Shown here: piece by piece, positions 48,092 to 61,114 of the stretch
How the letters are laid out: each line of letters begins with the position of its first letter
How positions within the stretch are numbered: the stretch's first letter is position 1
Assembly: GCF_030272615.1 (NCBI RefSeq)
Contig: NC_081409.1
Span: forward strand, 210,620,257 to 210,684,256
Length of the DNA stretch: 64,000 nt
Direction of reading: 5' to 3'
From: Cryptomeria japonica
Lineage: Eukaryota; Streptophyta; Pinopsida; Cupressales; Cupressaceae
Notes under the pieces: model-generated
The model's input: the letters and a program-made list of their open reading frames with translations, nothing else
What the model was told of the DNA's origin: nothing
Databases searched by the model: none
Program-made: the position numbers and the translations under genes

Positions 48092-49470
48092 TGTAGACAC
48101 ATAAAATTTCTCATCTTAATCTCAGGTGAATCCAGTTCATTATTCATGCACTATTTCATCTATTTTAATTTATCCACTTTTCCACCATTTATTCATTAAT
48201 ATCACTATATATTATTACTCATTTACCCATTAATATCATCATTAATTCATTAACATTATTATAAATCATTTCATTTATCTATTATTAATATTATTATTAT
48301 TTCATATTCCATCTACATATTTAATAATATAATTATTTTACCATTTATCATTTAATATTTCGTCTATATGTTTAATTATGTCGAGAGGCATCTACAATGA
48401 CATCAAAATGTTTGTAAAAAAAAATCCATTTTTGAATCAATTTGACATGCAAATGACGGGTAAATGCATGAAACATGCCATGTTTCAGCTTTTGTGGAGG
48501 TGTTATTTTATTACTCCAAATAAAATAGAACCCTCGCCACTTGTCTCCAGCTACATTCAGAGCTTTTTGGATTTTAATGGATTTGTATTCTTGGTTTTTA
48601 GTATTTTAGAAGAACATTTATTTTATTTTATAGATGATTCTCTTCTATTATAAGATATCTCTCAGCATATTTTAGCTAAACTTAGGAATCTTATAATTCT
48701 TTAGGGTTTTCACCTTTAGGGTTTCGAGTATCCTTCTATAAGGATTCTCTCTTTGTATTTTCATAACAATTGTAATTATTGAATTGCATTCTTGTTGCAC
48801 AATCAATATGACTCCTCTTTTCTAAATCTTTGAATTCTGGCCTCCACAACTTTTTTGCTTCTCTCTTTTTGTGACAGGTTTGCATGTAGGTGACTTTGGG
48901 AGCTGTAGAGTTGATTTTTCCTCAACTCCAATATATAGGTATACTAGTAATAATATCATTTATCCATTTTCATAAACATATGCATGAGCAATTACGTTGC
49001 TTATTTATGCTTTTCCCTCTATCCTATTTTCATCCACCTCACACATGTGGCATTAAACTTTCAAGCCCTATTCTTTATCCCACATTCATCCCATAAACTA
49101 AATTGACCCGAGGATGCCTATTTAGTAGAGCCCCTCTCCCATTTTGGGATCCACAACTTTTGCATTCAAGCTCTTGCATTTTTTTAGTTTGATCTTGCTT
49201 TCTTGCATATTCTCACTTTCACATTTTTTTGGAATCATCTTTAATCTCCATTTTCTCATAGGTTTCATTGAAGTGCATCTGAGAGCAATAATTTTGAACA
49301 TGAAATCTTGAGAAATAGGAGGGCAATGGAGTAGATTTCGTAGCATGCATGTGTGTGTAGTTTTGAATATTTGGTTTACATGTGTGTTCATTGTAGGTAC
49401 TTCATTGTTGGGTGATTGATCTATATGAATCTTCTCTCATAAGATTTCACATCAGATTTTCTCACCTACA
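48092..49470 (+). repeat. 5' LTR of a second Tat-like element
   Basis: 1379 bp beginning TGTAGACACATAAAATTT and ending CTCACCTACA, directly followed by a primer-binding site. Its first 18 bases nearly match the LTR starts at 29757 and 38129. No matching 3' LTR occurs to the right, so the element is truncated or its end lies outside the window. Confidence 0.82.
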
Positions 49471-49472
49471 AT

Positions 49473-49491
49473 TGGCACGCCCGGTGGGACC
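49473..49491 (+). promoter_or_regulatory. Primer-binding site of the second Tat-like element
   Basis: TGGCACGCCCGGTGGGACC begins two bases after the LTR. It looks less decayed than its counterpart at 30773-30792. Confidence 0.85.
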
Positions 49492-51026
49492 ACCCTTTGT
49501 CCTTGTATTGATCTTGTTTGCACTTGGTAAAAGTAGCCTTTGTTTTAATTTGCAGACAAATATCCATTCAATGCGTCCTCTATGCATGTGAATGACTTTG
49601 TTATGCATTGTTTGACAGTTTTGTAAATCTTTTAATTGAATGTAGGTTGTAATCATGGCATTCATGATACTATTTCTTTGTGGTATTTTGTCAAATAGTT
49701 AATGTGCTTCATCATATAGTTTACATCTTGACAAAATGCCTTCTCTATGACCCACATCTTGCATGCTTTGATCTTAAATGAATTGTTTTGCATGCATATC
49801 TGAAAACATACCTTAAAATTCATGGTTCACTGTCACACAACTCACAGCCCTGTCAAATACATTTCACATATGTCCCAAAACAGTGTAGACTCTACTAAAT
49901 ACGTTTTTCATGCATGCCTATGCTCCCACAGTGATGAATATCTGAAAACCATTTAAACACATGTCTTTTTGAACATATTTTTTCATCATTGCCTTGTTTC
50001 TTTGATTTATTTCAGCTCGTACACAGCTAGCCTAGAAATTCAAAGATATTTCAGCAGATCTATTTTGTGCATTGCCTGCTTTAAAAACAGTCCCACGCCT
50101 TGTCTAAAATTCCACATTTTGATTGCAATTTATGAACAAAAGAAAAAAGAAAAAAGAAACAGTAAATTTATATTCATAAAAACGTTAACGCATTTGGCTC
50201 CTATGCCTTGCTGACCACGTTTCTTGTTTTTTTTGCATTATTTAAATTGGCCTTTAAGGTAACCCACGTAGTATGGGCTTGGTTTAGTTTTAAAATTTTA
50301 ATATTTTCTTTCTTTGTATTATGGTGTGGTTTTAATGAGTTTGTTCTTAGTTTCTAAATTTAGTTTTTCTAAGTTTTTTTAATGTTAGTTTGTTTTTAAT
50401 TTTTAAATTTAGTTTTTCAGTTTTTTTATATTAGTTTGTTTTTAGTTTTTTTTCTAATATTAATTTAGTTTTTTAATATTAGCTTTGTTTTTAGTTTTTT
50501 ATATAAATTTAATTTAGCTTTTAATATTAGTTTAGTTTTTTAATATTAGTTTGTTTGAGTTTTTAGTTTTGTTGTAGAATTAGATGATTTTTGTTTGTTT
50601 TTCATTTAGAGAATTGTTTTAAATTAGAAACTTATTTTTAATTTAGATTATTTATTTTTAGTTTTTTTTTTTAAGTTAGATTATTTTTTTGTTTGTTAGA
50701 TCAATTTTTTAGTTAATTGTTTATTATTGGGTATGATTGTTTGGTATGTTTGTCTAAAATTTCGGAGGCTAATCTTTTGAATTCTGTCTTATGCAGGTTC
50801 CCTTGTGTGGCATCTATTCTCGTTGGTCGAAAACAATGTCTTGAAACTACTAATGACATTTGGTGCAGGATGTTGGACGAAGACTTGATTTTGAAACCGA
50901 TTGTCTATTGGTTTTGAAACTAATTGTCTATTAATTTAGCAAACACTTCAATTGGTGCTTTAAAATTAAGCATTGTCTTGTGTGTCTTGAGCAATAGACT
51001 CTTTTGATTTTACCTTTTAGAGGGAC
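49492..51026 (+). other. Internal leader of the second Tat-like element, first part
   Basis: No coding sequence. A low-complexity array of TTAGTTTTT-like words fills about 50285-50720. The element's gag and pol are not seen anywhere to the right. Confidence 0.55.
50285..50720 (+). repeat. TTAGTTTTT-type low-complexity array
   Basis: Irregular repeats of TTTAGTTTTTT and AATATTAGTTTG. On the + strand C is nearly absent. Confidence 0.85.
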
Positions 51027-51520
51027 TTGAGAGGGAATGACCCAAGTGGTAACAAGGCTACGACCAAGCCCATCCAAGCCACTATAAATAAAGGAAACTT
51101 GCAGGCAAACAGGTGTCGATGTGTCATACTGACATATGTCTCCTTCATCATTCGTGTGATGCGTAAAAACCCACAAGCCTTGGGAGGCCTCATTAATTTG
51201 AGCAAAACGTCGCATGTATGGCCACCTGAATAGATGCCCTTACTAGAAACTCATCGTTTTAGCAGCCTTACCTTCTACTTGTTGACTCAGGTGTTGTGAT
51301 ACGTGCATGTCAAAGAAACCCCTCACATGCCCTTCAATTTGAGATAGTAAATTTCTTGGGAAGTGATGACCTAAGAAAGTCGAATTCAAAGCTTGGTATG
51401 CCCAAAAAGTGAGTATCATGGAGTGGAGCTAGTGCTACCAAGATTCTAACTATCCAGTTGAATTATTTTATTGCTAGGGGATTCAACAAGTATTGTCCTA
51501 TCCAACCTTAGGATTGTGCT
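51027..51520 (+). other. Leader block shared with the element at 29757
   Basis: Homologous to 31777-32330 (see there). It begins GAGAGGGAATGACCCAAG and includes TTTTAGCAGCCTTACC and GTGCTACCAAGATTC. Confidence 0.7.
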
Positions 51521-51859
51521 TTAATGTGCTTTTACTTCATTGCAAAATCAAACAAATAGATTCAACAAGTATTGTCCTAGCCATCTTTAGGATTGTTCTT
51601 GAATGTTCTTTTACTTCATTGCAAAATCAAACAAATATTTTGTCTACCATGTTTTATGAGTGTGTGCAAAACAAACAAGAGCATTTCACAATCAACAAAC
51701 AACTTGAAATTGAAACGGTACTTTACAAAAACCTTGGTCTAAACTTTCAAGTATCCATCCACAATGTAAAACAAAAACTTTGCAAAACAACATTGCCATT
51801 GAAACATTGAACCTATGTTCTCAAAACAATCATTTTCAAATCTCTTGAGACATCATTTT

Positions 51860-52290
51860 CTAGTTCTGATCTTTTAGGCTCTTGCATAGTCACATCATCA
51901 CACCTTTTAGGATATTTGCATTCCACCCTTAGATCATACCCTTGCACATTTCCCCTAGGTCTTATCCTTGCATCACGTCCTTAGGTTCCATCATTAAGTC
52001 AAACTTTTGCATACCACCATTAGGTTATACCCTTGCCTCATTCCCTTGGATCATATCCATAATCTTTGCATATATTTACATCATTTTCTTAGGACATACC
52101 CTTGGTTTGTACACACCTTCATTAGGTCATACCTAAATTTTTGCATATATTCCCACCTTCCCTTTAAGACATAACCCCACCTCTTGCATACTTCCATCAT
52201 TCTTTTCAGACATAACCTTAAACCTTGCATAAGTGCCTTAGGTCATTTCAACATTTGTCCTAGCATTTCATTTATTCACTTCCTTATTGC
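51860..52290 (+). repeat. Degenerate CTTAGGTCATACCCTTGCAT array
   Basis: About ten diverged units of 35-45 bp, each with TTAGG/TTAGA, TCATA and a CCTTGCAT-like end. It occupies the position after the shared leader where the other element has its GGGTTYGC array. Confidence 0.75.
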
Positions 52291-52679
52291 TTAAAAAAAA
52301 AAAACATTGCTTGCACTTAGGCTTTCTCGTCTTAGGTCTGACATTTATTTTCAATCATCATGATAGTCCTAAAACCAACTGCACAAGAATTTTCATATTT
52401 GAGCCAAAATATCGGTCATTCTGGTTTTGTTTTTCCCTCTATCAAAGTTCAAGGTCTAGGGTTTAGGCTTTGTGAATATCTGATTAAGTCTTGTGAAGAA
52501 AAAACCCTAACCTTGTTATTTTTTGTCATTACCTTTTTCCACTTACGTCAAGGGTCAGTTACTGTTGGCAGGGCCATTTTACTTCCTAAAGCATTAAGCC
52601 ATTTTCAGCAGGCCCCTTATATTTTCCTATGTCTAAAGATTCTAAATACTTCAGCCAGTGGATAAAGGCAGTTTAGATC

Positions 52680-53230
52680 TGATGGTCTACGCTTCCCCGT
52701 GGTCGAAAGTGCAGGGAAAATAAAGACCACGACATCACGAGATGATGCCACGTGTTTTCGACGAAGAGCGCCAAGCTAACGTTTTGAGTTTTCAAGACCC
52801 CATGTTACCAATTCTCTGGAGGTAAAGACCAGCTTACTAATGGCCCCATCAATTTGCACATGTTTCAAATGAATGGTGATGTTATGATCTAGACGAAAAG
52901 GTGCTCGATTTCTTATTTGCAAAGGATGGTGGGCATTGTGGTCACATGGTAAAGTGAGAACATATCTGAAGGCCCTTGTATCCCATGGAAAGAAAATGCA
53001 AGAAGTTTAAGGACTACGACATCATGAGATGATGCCACGTGTCCTGGGCTGACTGAGAAGACCGACAGTGGGGCCGCTGACAATGTTAGGTTAAAAGATG
53101 ATATGGCACTACTACGTCACATGTTTAATCGATCTGCAAGCCCGATGGAAGGTCAATTGCCACATTGACCATTAGTGATCATTTGATTTGCCAGGTATGG
53201 TATGATCTACGACTGAGTTTCAATTCTATT
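52680..53230. repeat. Two imperfect ~285-bp units, each with GATGATGCCACGTGT
   Basis: Units near 52685-52900 and 52970-53215 share GACCACGACATCACGAGATGA-like and TATGATCTA-like blocks. Each carries a CACGTG core (52751, 53037), the plant G-box sequence. Nothing shows whether they act as promoter elements. Confidence 0.6.
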
Positions 53231-54404
53231 TTTTTTAAAGGGTCATTAAAGGTATTAGTTGTCGCCCACGCGAGAAAGATAGAATGAATATAATGCAGGA
53301 TTGTCGACTTGGAACAAGATAGCAACAAGTTGAAATTTTTGAATGCCGACTCATCCTTGAGGAACCTTGTTGAAGGTTTCTATTGGGTCAAGCTTGATTA
53401 GACAAGTAAGGATGATGTCTCAGAGGCATGAAAGGATTGGAATAACTTCTGAGTTGGATATGAAGGATCATGGGTTCCCCAATGAAATCAGAGATTGCTT
53501 GTTGACAGGGATTTCTGAAGAAGAAAGTTGTACACTCAAGGAGGAATAAGATCAGAACAAAATCATTCGCGCAGAGTGAGCTTATGTAGGAGGCAGTGGA
53601 TTGATGGCCTAGAGATTACAATGGTCCTTGGGTTTGATAGGCATGATTGTTGGAATCCATAGCTGGCAAGATTTACAGAAAATATCAGGATGATGGTTCT
53701 TCACATGAGTGAACACCGCCATTTTGAATTGAACTTTGGTTATAAATGTAATAGGGTGGTGATTAATGGGTAGAAAAGGATACAAACTTCTTCATTTTCT
53801 GAGAGCGATTTTTTATCAGTAAAGAAGATGGTGTTTGAACAGGATTATGCATGGAGTCCTTGCATATTTTTTGACATTGGATGGGTGTTTTTTCTCTGGT
53901 ATGAGGTTTCTCATTGTCAGAGGGGTTGTGAAAGTTTGGAGGATTGTCAGAGGGGGCGTGAAACCCTCACTAATACATTTGGACTAGATTTTCAACTGAG
54001 GTTTCCAACGGAGAAGGTATATTGTGGCCAAATTTGATTTTTTTTTGAAAAAATGCCCGCATTCGTCGTAATTCTGACAAAAATTACCCATTTGGTTTCG
54101 ACGAAGAAGGCATTAGCAATGAGAATTTTCTTTTTTTTCAAAAAAGTGCTCGAGTTCATTGTAATTTCGATGACAGTGGCCATTACAAAATAAAAAAAGA
54201 GGCGGGGAATTCATTTGTGAATTGCAATCCCACGTAGGTGTTTGTGGTGACTTCGACCCCCAAGAACATCAAACCCGCGTCGAAGGCAATCCCACGTAGG
54301 AGGTAGATTCAAATTGCCCTAGTTTTTAATTTCATGTTGCAAAAAATATACATGTGGTGGTTAATTGTCCTAGTTTAATCTCGTAAAACCATAGAACTGT
54401 GATT
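53231..54404. other. Unassigned region left of the PPR pseudogene
   Basis: No recognisable coding sequence. Short open stretches (53367-53549, 53828-54037, +) have no known motif. The phrase GGCAATCCCACGTAGG occurs twice (about 54225 and 54285), flanking an imperfect inverted TTCGAC/GTCGAA pair. Confidence 0.4.
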
Positions 54405-55165
54405 GAGGAGTGAGCGTTCAATTTTGTATCAACAATCCCTTCCTCCCGTATACGCGCGTGTTGATTGTTCACATGAGATCACATCTCTTTGCGGCATCGT
54501 ATCAAACAATTCACGAGCCTTGTCCATGTTTCCACATTTTGCATTCATGTCAAGCAGGGCATTGCAAGTACAACACCTAACAAAATTCCTCTATCTGTTA
54601 TGCTTTGATGGATGTCCATACCCTGTTCCAAAGCTCCCATTTTTGCACAGGCAGGGAGGATGCTGGCAAAGGTTGTGGAATTTGGCTTTATGCCTTCCAA
54701 TTTCATTTGCTTGAAAGTGTCTAAAGCCTTTTCAACAAATCCATTTTGTGCATATCTAGCAATCGTTGCAGTCCACGAGACAACATTTCTTTCAGGCATT
54801 CTATCAAATAGTTCACGTACCTTGTCTATGCTTCCACATTTTGCATACATGTCTACCAAGGCAGTTACAACTACAACATCTGACAAAATTTCTCTATCCT
54901 TTATGCTTCGATGAATGTCCATACCCTATTCCAAATCTCCCATTTTGGCACAGGCAGGGAGGATAGTAGCAATGGTCATGGAATTTGACTTTACACCTGC
55001 CAATTACATTTGCTTGAAAGTTTCTAAAGCCTTCTCAACAAATCCATTTTGTGCAGTTGCAACTACATCTGACAAAATTCCTCTATCTTTTATGCTTTGA
55101 TGGATGTCCATACCCTGTTCCAAAGCTCCCATTTTGGCACAGGCTGGGAGTAGGCTGGCAAACAT
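54405..55165 (-). pseudogene. PPR (PLS-type) gene fragment, broken
   Basis: On the - strand this encodes pentatricopeptide repeats like those of plant organellar RNA-editing factors: ALVDMYAKCGSIDKVRELFD, MPERNVVSWTATIARYAQNG, FKQMKLEGIKPNSTTFASIL, PACAKMGALEQGMDIHQSI. Parts of three repeat cycles are present. The first (about 54930-55165) has an internal deletion from the start of one cycle to AQNGFVEKAL and contains stops; the middle is intact (54545-54922); near 54566 a one-base shift moves the third out of frame (NALLDMNAKCGNMDK follows in the new frame). No start, targeting peptide, E or DYW domain is present. It is a fragment, possibly a captured or ectopically copied piece. Confidence 0.88.
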
Positions 55166-55205
55166 AACTAAAGAAATGCAATGATTAGATCCAAAGGCAT
55201 CAAAC

Positions 55206-55221
55206 CACTACTAACAAAACC
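55206..55221 (+). repeat. Candidate CACTA terminal inverted repeat
   Basis: CACTACTAACAAAACC begins with the superfamily's CACTA. The inverted partner would be outside the window, and I see no clear subterminal repeats, so this may be chance. Confidence 0.3.
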
Positions 55222-56681
55222 AAGAGTCTAAAATATGATAGGGAATAGTGTGAGCTGTACTGAAATAAAATATTTTATTTTCAATTTCTACTAAAACATA
55301 ATTACTCAGCCATTTAATGTTATTAATAAGTGTTTAATTTATGAAAGAGATAAATGGTTGGCCACAAGTACATGAGTTACTAAATGCACACAAATAAGTG
55401 AATTTGATATTCAAAACTATCTACAATGAATTCAATTCTTGTCCATTAGTCATTTATGTTTGCAATAAGCATCTTTCTTTGTTTTTCTTAATCTTTATTC
55501 ATAGTTATGTGCATATTTCACATTCTATAATTAGGATATCAATTGCTATGGCTGAACACTAGCATGATGTTTGTGTTGTGGTATAGATGCATGGAAACAT
55601 AATTATTGGATTGTTATATTATAGAGATCATAAATCTAGATATTGCATATTAGTTATAGCTCTTCTTGGATTGAGTCTAAAGTTGGCATACAATCATAAA
55701 GCCATTATTAGCAGATCTATCCATTTCTAGTAAAGACAATTGAGAAAGTCATTTTGATATTGAGATTTTCTTATCTGTTTACCTATTGATCATTATTAAG
55801 CCATAATATTTAGGTCTATTTATCTCTCTTACAAAACCTTTGTAAGTGTCCTAGATTGTCCCTACTACTCACTCTTCAATTCGGAAAAATTGAGTTCTAA
55901 AGATTTGTTGCACAAGATGGTGTTGAACGTATCAACAAGGCTAGCATGGAAGGCATGTTCAAGCTTCCACTTGTACAACTTACAACAAATGATTTGTTGA
56001 TAGAAGAAATTCTTGAAATAGGGATACAATCAAAAGACAAGTAAGTACATACAAACCTCCTTAGTTGAAAGTAAAATCTGTGTATAAAAAGAGTACATTG
56101 AATCCCAATCCATAAACACAATAGAGATACCGATGGAGACTTAATTGGATGTAGCATGTCGCACCAAAGTTGTTAGAGTATGCTAAGCTAGTACATAATG
56201 TTTCGTAAAGCCACATTAGTATTTTACCCAGATCATTATCTACCAAAACTAACTATAGTAATCCTTTTGAGGATTAATTTCATGGTGCTAGATCTTCATT
56301 TAGTTCCACTTCTTGTTGGAGATAAGAACAATTATTTCTTGAGGTAGATGAATATCCCATCAACAAAGGACAAAACTCTTTCTAGAATATAACAAATTCT
56401 ACTCAAACAAAAGATCATGGGGGTTTCACTAGAGATATTGAATAAGAGATAGACTTCTACTGTTGCATTAAAAGCATTGGCATGTTCTTCATTTATTGAT
56501 GTAAACTCTTTGTGACGCCACCACAACCAACAAAGGTGTAAAAAGTTGTTTGCAATGCATGGATTTTTAGGATTGTCCTTTGAGAAAATAGAATTAAAGT
56601 ATGGAAGCAAGATCTGCCAGCTCCTGAGGGAAAGACCATGTTAGACAATAATTTCTATTTTCTTGCCTGTGAAGAAAGACC

Positions 56682-59600
56682 ATGTCAGACAATATCAACG
56701 AACAACAAAATAAGGAGACAATTGCTAGATTGTGGTCTAACTTGAAAAGAAAAGGTGATGGAAAATGTTATTGTCTGTGCAAAATTTGTAAGGGGTTAAA
56801 GACTAGAAGACTTCTAATCAAAACAACGAAGAAACATTGTAGGCTGCATGGTCACATTGAAGGTGGACATGATTATCATCCATTTGTAAGTTTTTCATTA
56901 TATCATTTTGACAATTTATATACATAATAAATCACGTGATGATGAGATCATGACCATGGTTTATTTATGTATATCAATTTTATATAGGTTGAGCACCCCG
57001 GAGCACATGGTATGGATCAACACAACCCTGAGAATATGATTTTCGAAGTGGATGAACATGGAGGTGTGAATATCAAAGCTGAAGATAATGATCCCATGGA
57101 AGATGATGATCATGAGCTAGAAAACCCAATTGAAGATTATGGTACAAATACATTGATCCATGACTCATTTAATACTCGCATAGCTGATCATGATTATGAA
57201 GATGACCTTGATGTTGTTCATGATGTCCCTCTACTTGAGAAGGCATCTGAGGCCCTTTATGAAGGCTCGCAGGCAACTCTTCTCTCCGTTGTATTGTTGT
57301 TGGTGAACTTGAAGGTTATGAATGGTTTATCCAACATAACAATGTCACATATGTTAAGGCATGTCATATATGTCATAATAAGCTGTGAATCATGTTGTAC
57401 CATTAATATTCTTTATTATAACAAATTATATTTTGTTGTTGTAGATTGATAGGTGAGTTTTTGTTACCACCATCAAATATTCTACCTCGCTCATATTGAG
57501 AATTATCTGTCGTTATGAAAGATATTGGAATGGAGTATCAAGCAATAGATGCTTGTCCCAATGATCATATTATATATCACAAACAACATGAATTTCAAAC
57601 TAAATGCCCTGAATGTCATATCAGTAGATATCAAACAGATCAAATAACAAAAAGGGTTCCTCACAAGGTTCTTCGCTATATTTCCATTATTCCACGTATG
57701 CAACGATTATTCAAGTGCACTACCTTGGCATAATTTATGGATTACTATGCATGCAATAGAAGTCAAGATGACATTATTTGAATGCCTGTGGCTGGTTCAA
57801 CATTTATGGACATAGAGGAAAAGTGGCCACACTTTAAAGAAGAACCTCGTAATCTCAGGCTTTCATTGGCAGCGGACGGTGTCAATCCATTTGGAGAGAT
57901 GAGATCTGTTTACTCAGTGTGGCCTATTTTTGTTATCAACAATAACATTCCTCCATGGATGTCAATAAAGAGGGAGCACATAATGTTGGCAATGATTGTT
58001 CCAGGTATTTTATCATTTAAATATAGTCATCTAAATTTAATTATAAATATTGCAGTAAAATGATCATAATAATTATGTAATGTTTTTGTTCATTTGATTA
58101 GGTAAGTACCAAGTTAAAGATATGAATGTATATATCGAGCCTCTTATCGACGAGTTGTTGGAGTTATGGAATGGTGTCAATATGTATGACGTCTCTAGAC
58201 TAATAGGACAAAGACAATTTCAATTCCATGCGATGCTTCTATGGACAATACACAATGCCCCGGGGCTAACACATTTTTGTGGTATGTTATAGTGTTTAAG
58301 TTGTGCATGAACATTATAATTCAAAAAATTATCATATTTAATCCAATTATACATTATCTTGTAGGTCTTCAAACAAAGGAAAAATTTGCATGTCATGTTT
58401 GTGGTCCAAAGATGAAATCTCATCATTCAAAAAGTTTAGGGAAGCAAGTGTTTGATGAGTATAGGCACTTTATCCACAAAAATCATAAGTATCAAAATAC
58501 TGAAAAACATCTTTTCAATGGGAAAGAAGAGAATACATCAAAGCCATGACGAATGACACCTCACCTGTGGAAGTTGGAATATAATATAATTAATCCTCAA
58601 GGTAATGCCATTCCATCTATTGGTTTGTCATAAAACATCTTTTCTATTTTGTTTTGTTTACTGATGATGTGATTGATGATCATGATGGTCGTGAAGGCAT
58701 AAATGACCACCTTCCTAAGGGAATAAAAAGTTATCCCCGACAATTTAGTAGGTTGCCCTACTACAAGTAGTTACAAATTGTTCATTTGTTTGATAGTATG
58801 CATATTGGAAAGAATATAACAAAGACATTATGGAAAATATTGGATGGAAGGCGTGACAAAGAAAAAATTGTCAAAATATGTAGTGACATTCAGAATTTCA
58901 ATCATGCAATGATAAATGTCACTCAATCAAATAGCCATGGAAACCAGATTAATATAAGTGAGCTTCCTTGGTTATTAACGGACCAACAAAGCAATGCTAT
59001 AAAAGAAGTCATACGAAAAATTCGATTTCCCACAGGATTTGCTGCGAACATAAACAATCTCAGATCAAAGAAAAGTGAATTTGGGCCAGGGATGAAAACG
59101 CATGATTGGCATACCTTCATTAAGGTAATTCATGTTCTTGTGTTTTTAGTATGTATTTAAGTACTAAGCGTACGTGTACTTTTCATTATGTTACAAAAAA
59201 ATGAAAAGATAATTTTATAATTGTTGCAGTATGTTCTACCTCTATCTCTTCCAGACGACTTCGACAATAATGTCAAGCAAGTCATATATGATCTTGGAAA
59301 TTATCCATCCTCACCCCCGGGAGAAAAAGTGAGTGCGAGAACAGTATACATGGATGGAACTCTGTTTCCGATTCTAGTTGGAGAATTCCCCTCTATAGCT
59401 ATAGTAGTTGTTCAACCGGAAGCTAAACAAATGGAGAATTGGAGAGCAAACTAGTACTTTCATCCGACCATGGATAAGGTAAGTAGTGATATTTGTTTAG
59501 TTCATTGTATAGATATTATATTTGCTATTTGTTTTACTTCTTATGTAATATATTTTTTTTCATCTTGAATACCTTGTAGGTGGTTGTCATGTGAAGAAAT

Positions 59601-61048
59601 CCATAAAGACGATATAAAATATTGGAAGAGAAAAATTCCTCATTTAATGTGTGAAATGCAAAAGTGTCTACCTCCAGCGTTTTTCAATGCACAAGAACAC
59701 TACCTCATACACCAAGTTGAGGAGATTGAATTGTGTGGACCTGTACACACTAGGTCAATGTGGATGGTTGAAAGGCACTTGAAATTTTTGAAGGCTTTGG
59801 TTCGACAAAGAGCACATCCTGAGGGTTCTATGGTGGAGGGATATATGGTATACCAGACTATGGTGTACATTTCTGAATATCTTCCTAAGTTTGCAGCAAA
59901 GATCCACATGGATCGCATTTGGGATCCCAACACCATTAACAAATTCGAAGGGAAGTACTTGACAGGGAAAGGTAGATTGAGGAAAGTGAGAGGTAATTAT
60001 AAGATGTTATTGTAGTTAATTGATTCTTAATCTTCAAAATAAATCAATTGTAAGACGTCTATTTATTTCTTGTATAGTTGGTCGAGAGTGGGATGCACTA
60101 CATTTGTATATTGCAAACAATCTTGATTGGATGACGGTATGGATTGAACGTTGTCAACATTCCGGACGCACGTTAACATGGGAAGGTGTGGCTTCATTGG
60201 TTAAAGAAGCACATCGTAATGGAGATTCCAATGTTACGCAAAGGGAAATTGATTTAGCATATGGTTTAAGAGATAAACAGGTATGTATAAATTTATTAAT
60301 CACCCATATGTTTATCAACTCACAATGCAATAAATTTTACATGTTTGACATATCGCAGGTCAAACACCACAATGCTATGTGCTGCAATGGTCATAAATTT
60401 CGCATTAAAAAGTTGGATGACACGAAGAAAACTTGTGATTCTGGCATCACTGCAGTCTTTGAGGTGACAAATATTTCATCGAGAAATGACATTCATCCTC
60501 AACAGTCTCAAAATCGATACTATGGCATTTTGCATGATATACTTGAGTGTGACTTTAATTCCTTCAAATTAATTTTGTTCGTCGTCAAATGGTATAGGCT
60601 ACGATTGAATAAAAATGATCCTGATAGAACTATTATTGAACATGATAATGGTTTTATAATGCTAAATACAAGGTCATTTGAACTAGTTGGGGATGAGCCC
60701 TATGTTCTTCCAAGCCAATGTGAGCAAGTATTTTACTCTGAGGTTCCACATAAACCGGGTTGGTCATTTGTTGTTAGACATGATCCAAGAGGAAGGCTGA
60801 TAAAGTATAATGTGATGGAAGAAGAAGATACCGAAGAAGTAGAAGATGAAGTGGATGATGATCACGATCGACAGTTTCACAATGACGATGAAGAAGAACA
60901 AGAAGAAGAAGAAGAAGAAGAAGATGATGATGATGATGTTGATGATGATGACGGTGATGGTGATGATGATGGCGAAGATGTTGATGATGACGACGACGAT
61001 GACGACGATGACGATGACGACGACGACGACGACGACGACGACAATGAC

Positions 61049-61086
<38 letters not shown>

Positions 61087-61114
61087 CCTTGATGTTCATG
61101 ATGATGATGAATGA
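56682..61114 (+). pseudogene. TNP2-type CACTA transposase, multi-exon, disabled by stops
   Basis: Inferred exons: 56682-56885, 56988-57358, 57445-58004, 58102-58281, 58365-58601, ~58665-59124, 59230-59478, 59580-59992, 60078-60280, 60360-61114; frames join across most junctions. The N-terminus is a transposase-associated zinc motif (CYCLCKICKGLKTRRLL). The TNP2 core follows (ACPNDHIIYHKQHEFQTKCP, LAADGVNPFGEMRSVYSVWP, LPWLLTDQQ region), then a DUF4218 block (CLPPAFFNAQEHYLIHQVEE, GPVHTRSMWMVERHLK) and a DUF4216 block (NRYYGILHDILECD, VVKWYRLRL). In-frame stops at 57497, 57731, 57779, 58547, 58768 and 59452 fit C-to-T or G-to-A changes of CGA, CAA, CAG or TGG codons. The exon-2 donor is GC rather than GT. 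A poly-Asp tail ends the protein. Confidence 0.85.
60790..61114 (+). repeat. GAT/GAC/GAA triplet expansion encoding an acidic tail
   Basis: About 100 residues of nearly pure Asp and Glu close the transposase. The DNA is an imperfect GAT/GAC microsatellite preceded by GAA repeats. The frame stays open through it to the stop at 61112-61114, which suggests the expansion was tolerated while the gene was functional. Confidence 0.9.

Noticed and set aside
53092-53110. GGCACTACTACGTCAC as a CACTA terminus
   Set aside because: It begins inside a repeated unit, has no supporting duplication and is further from the transposase than the candidate at 55206.
54405-55165. A functional PPR gene
   Set aside because: Stops, an internal deletion, a frameshift and missing ends make it a fragment.
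60764-61099. Long Ile/Val-rich frame on the - strand
   Set aside because: It is the antisense reading of the GAT/GAC expansion in the transposase tail.
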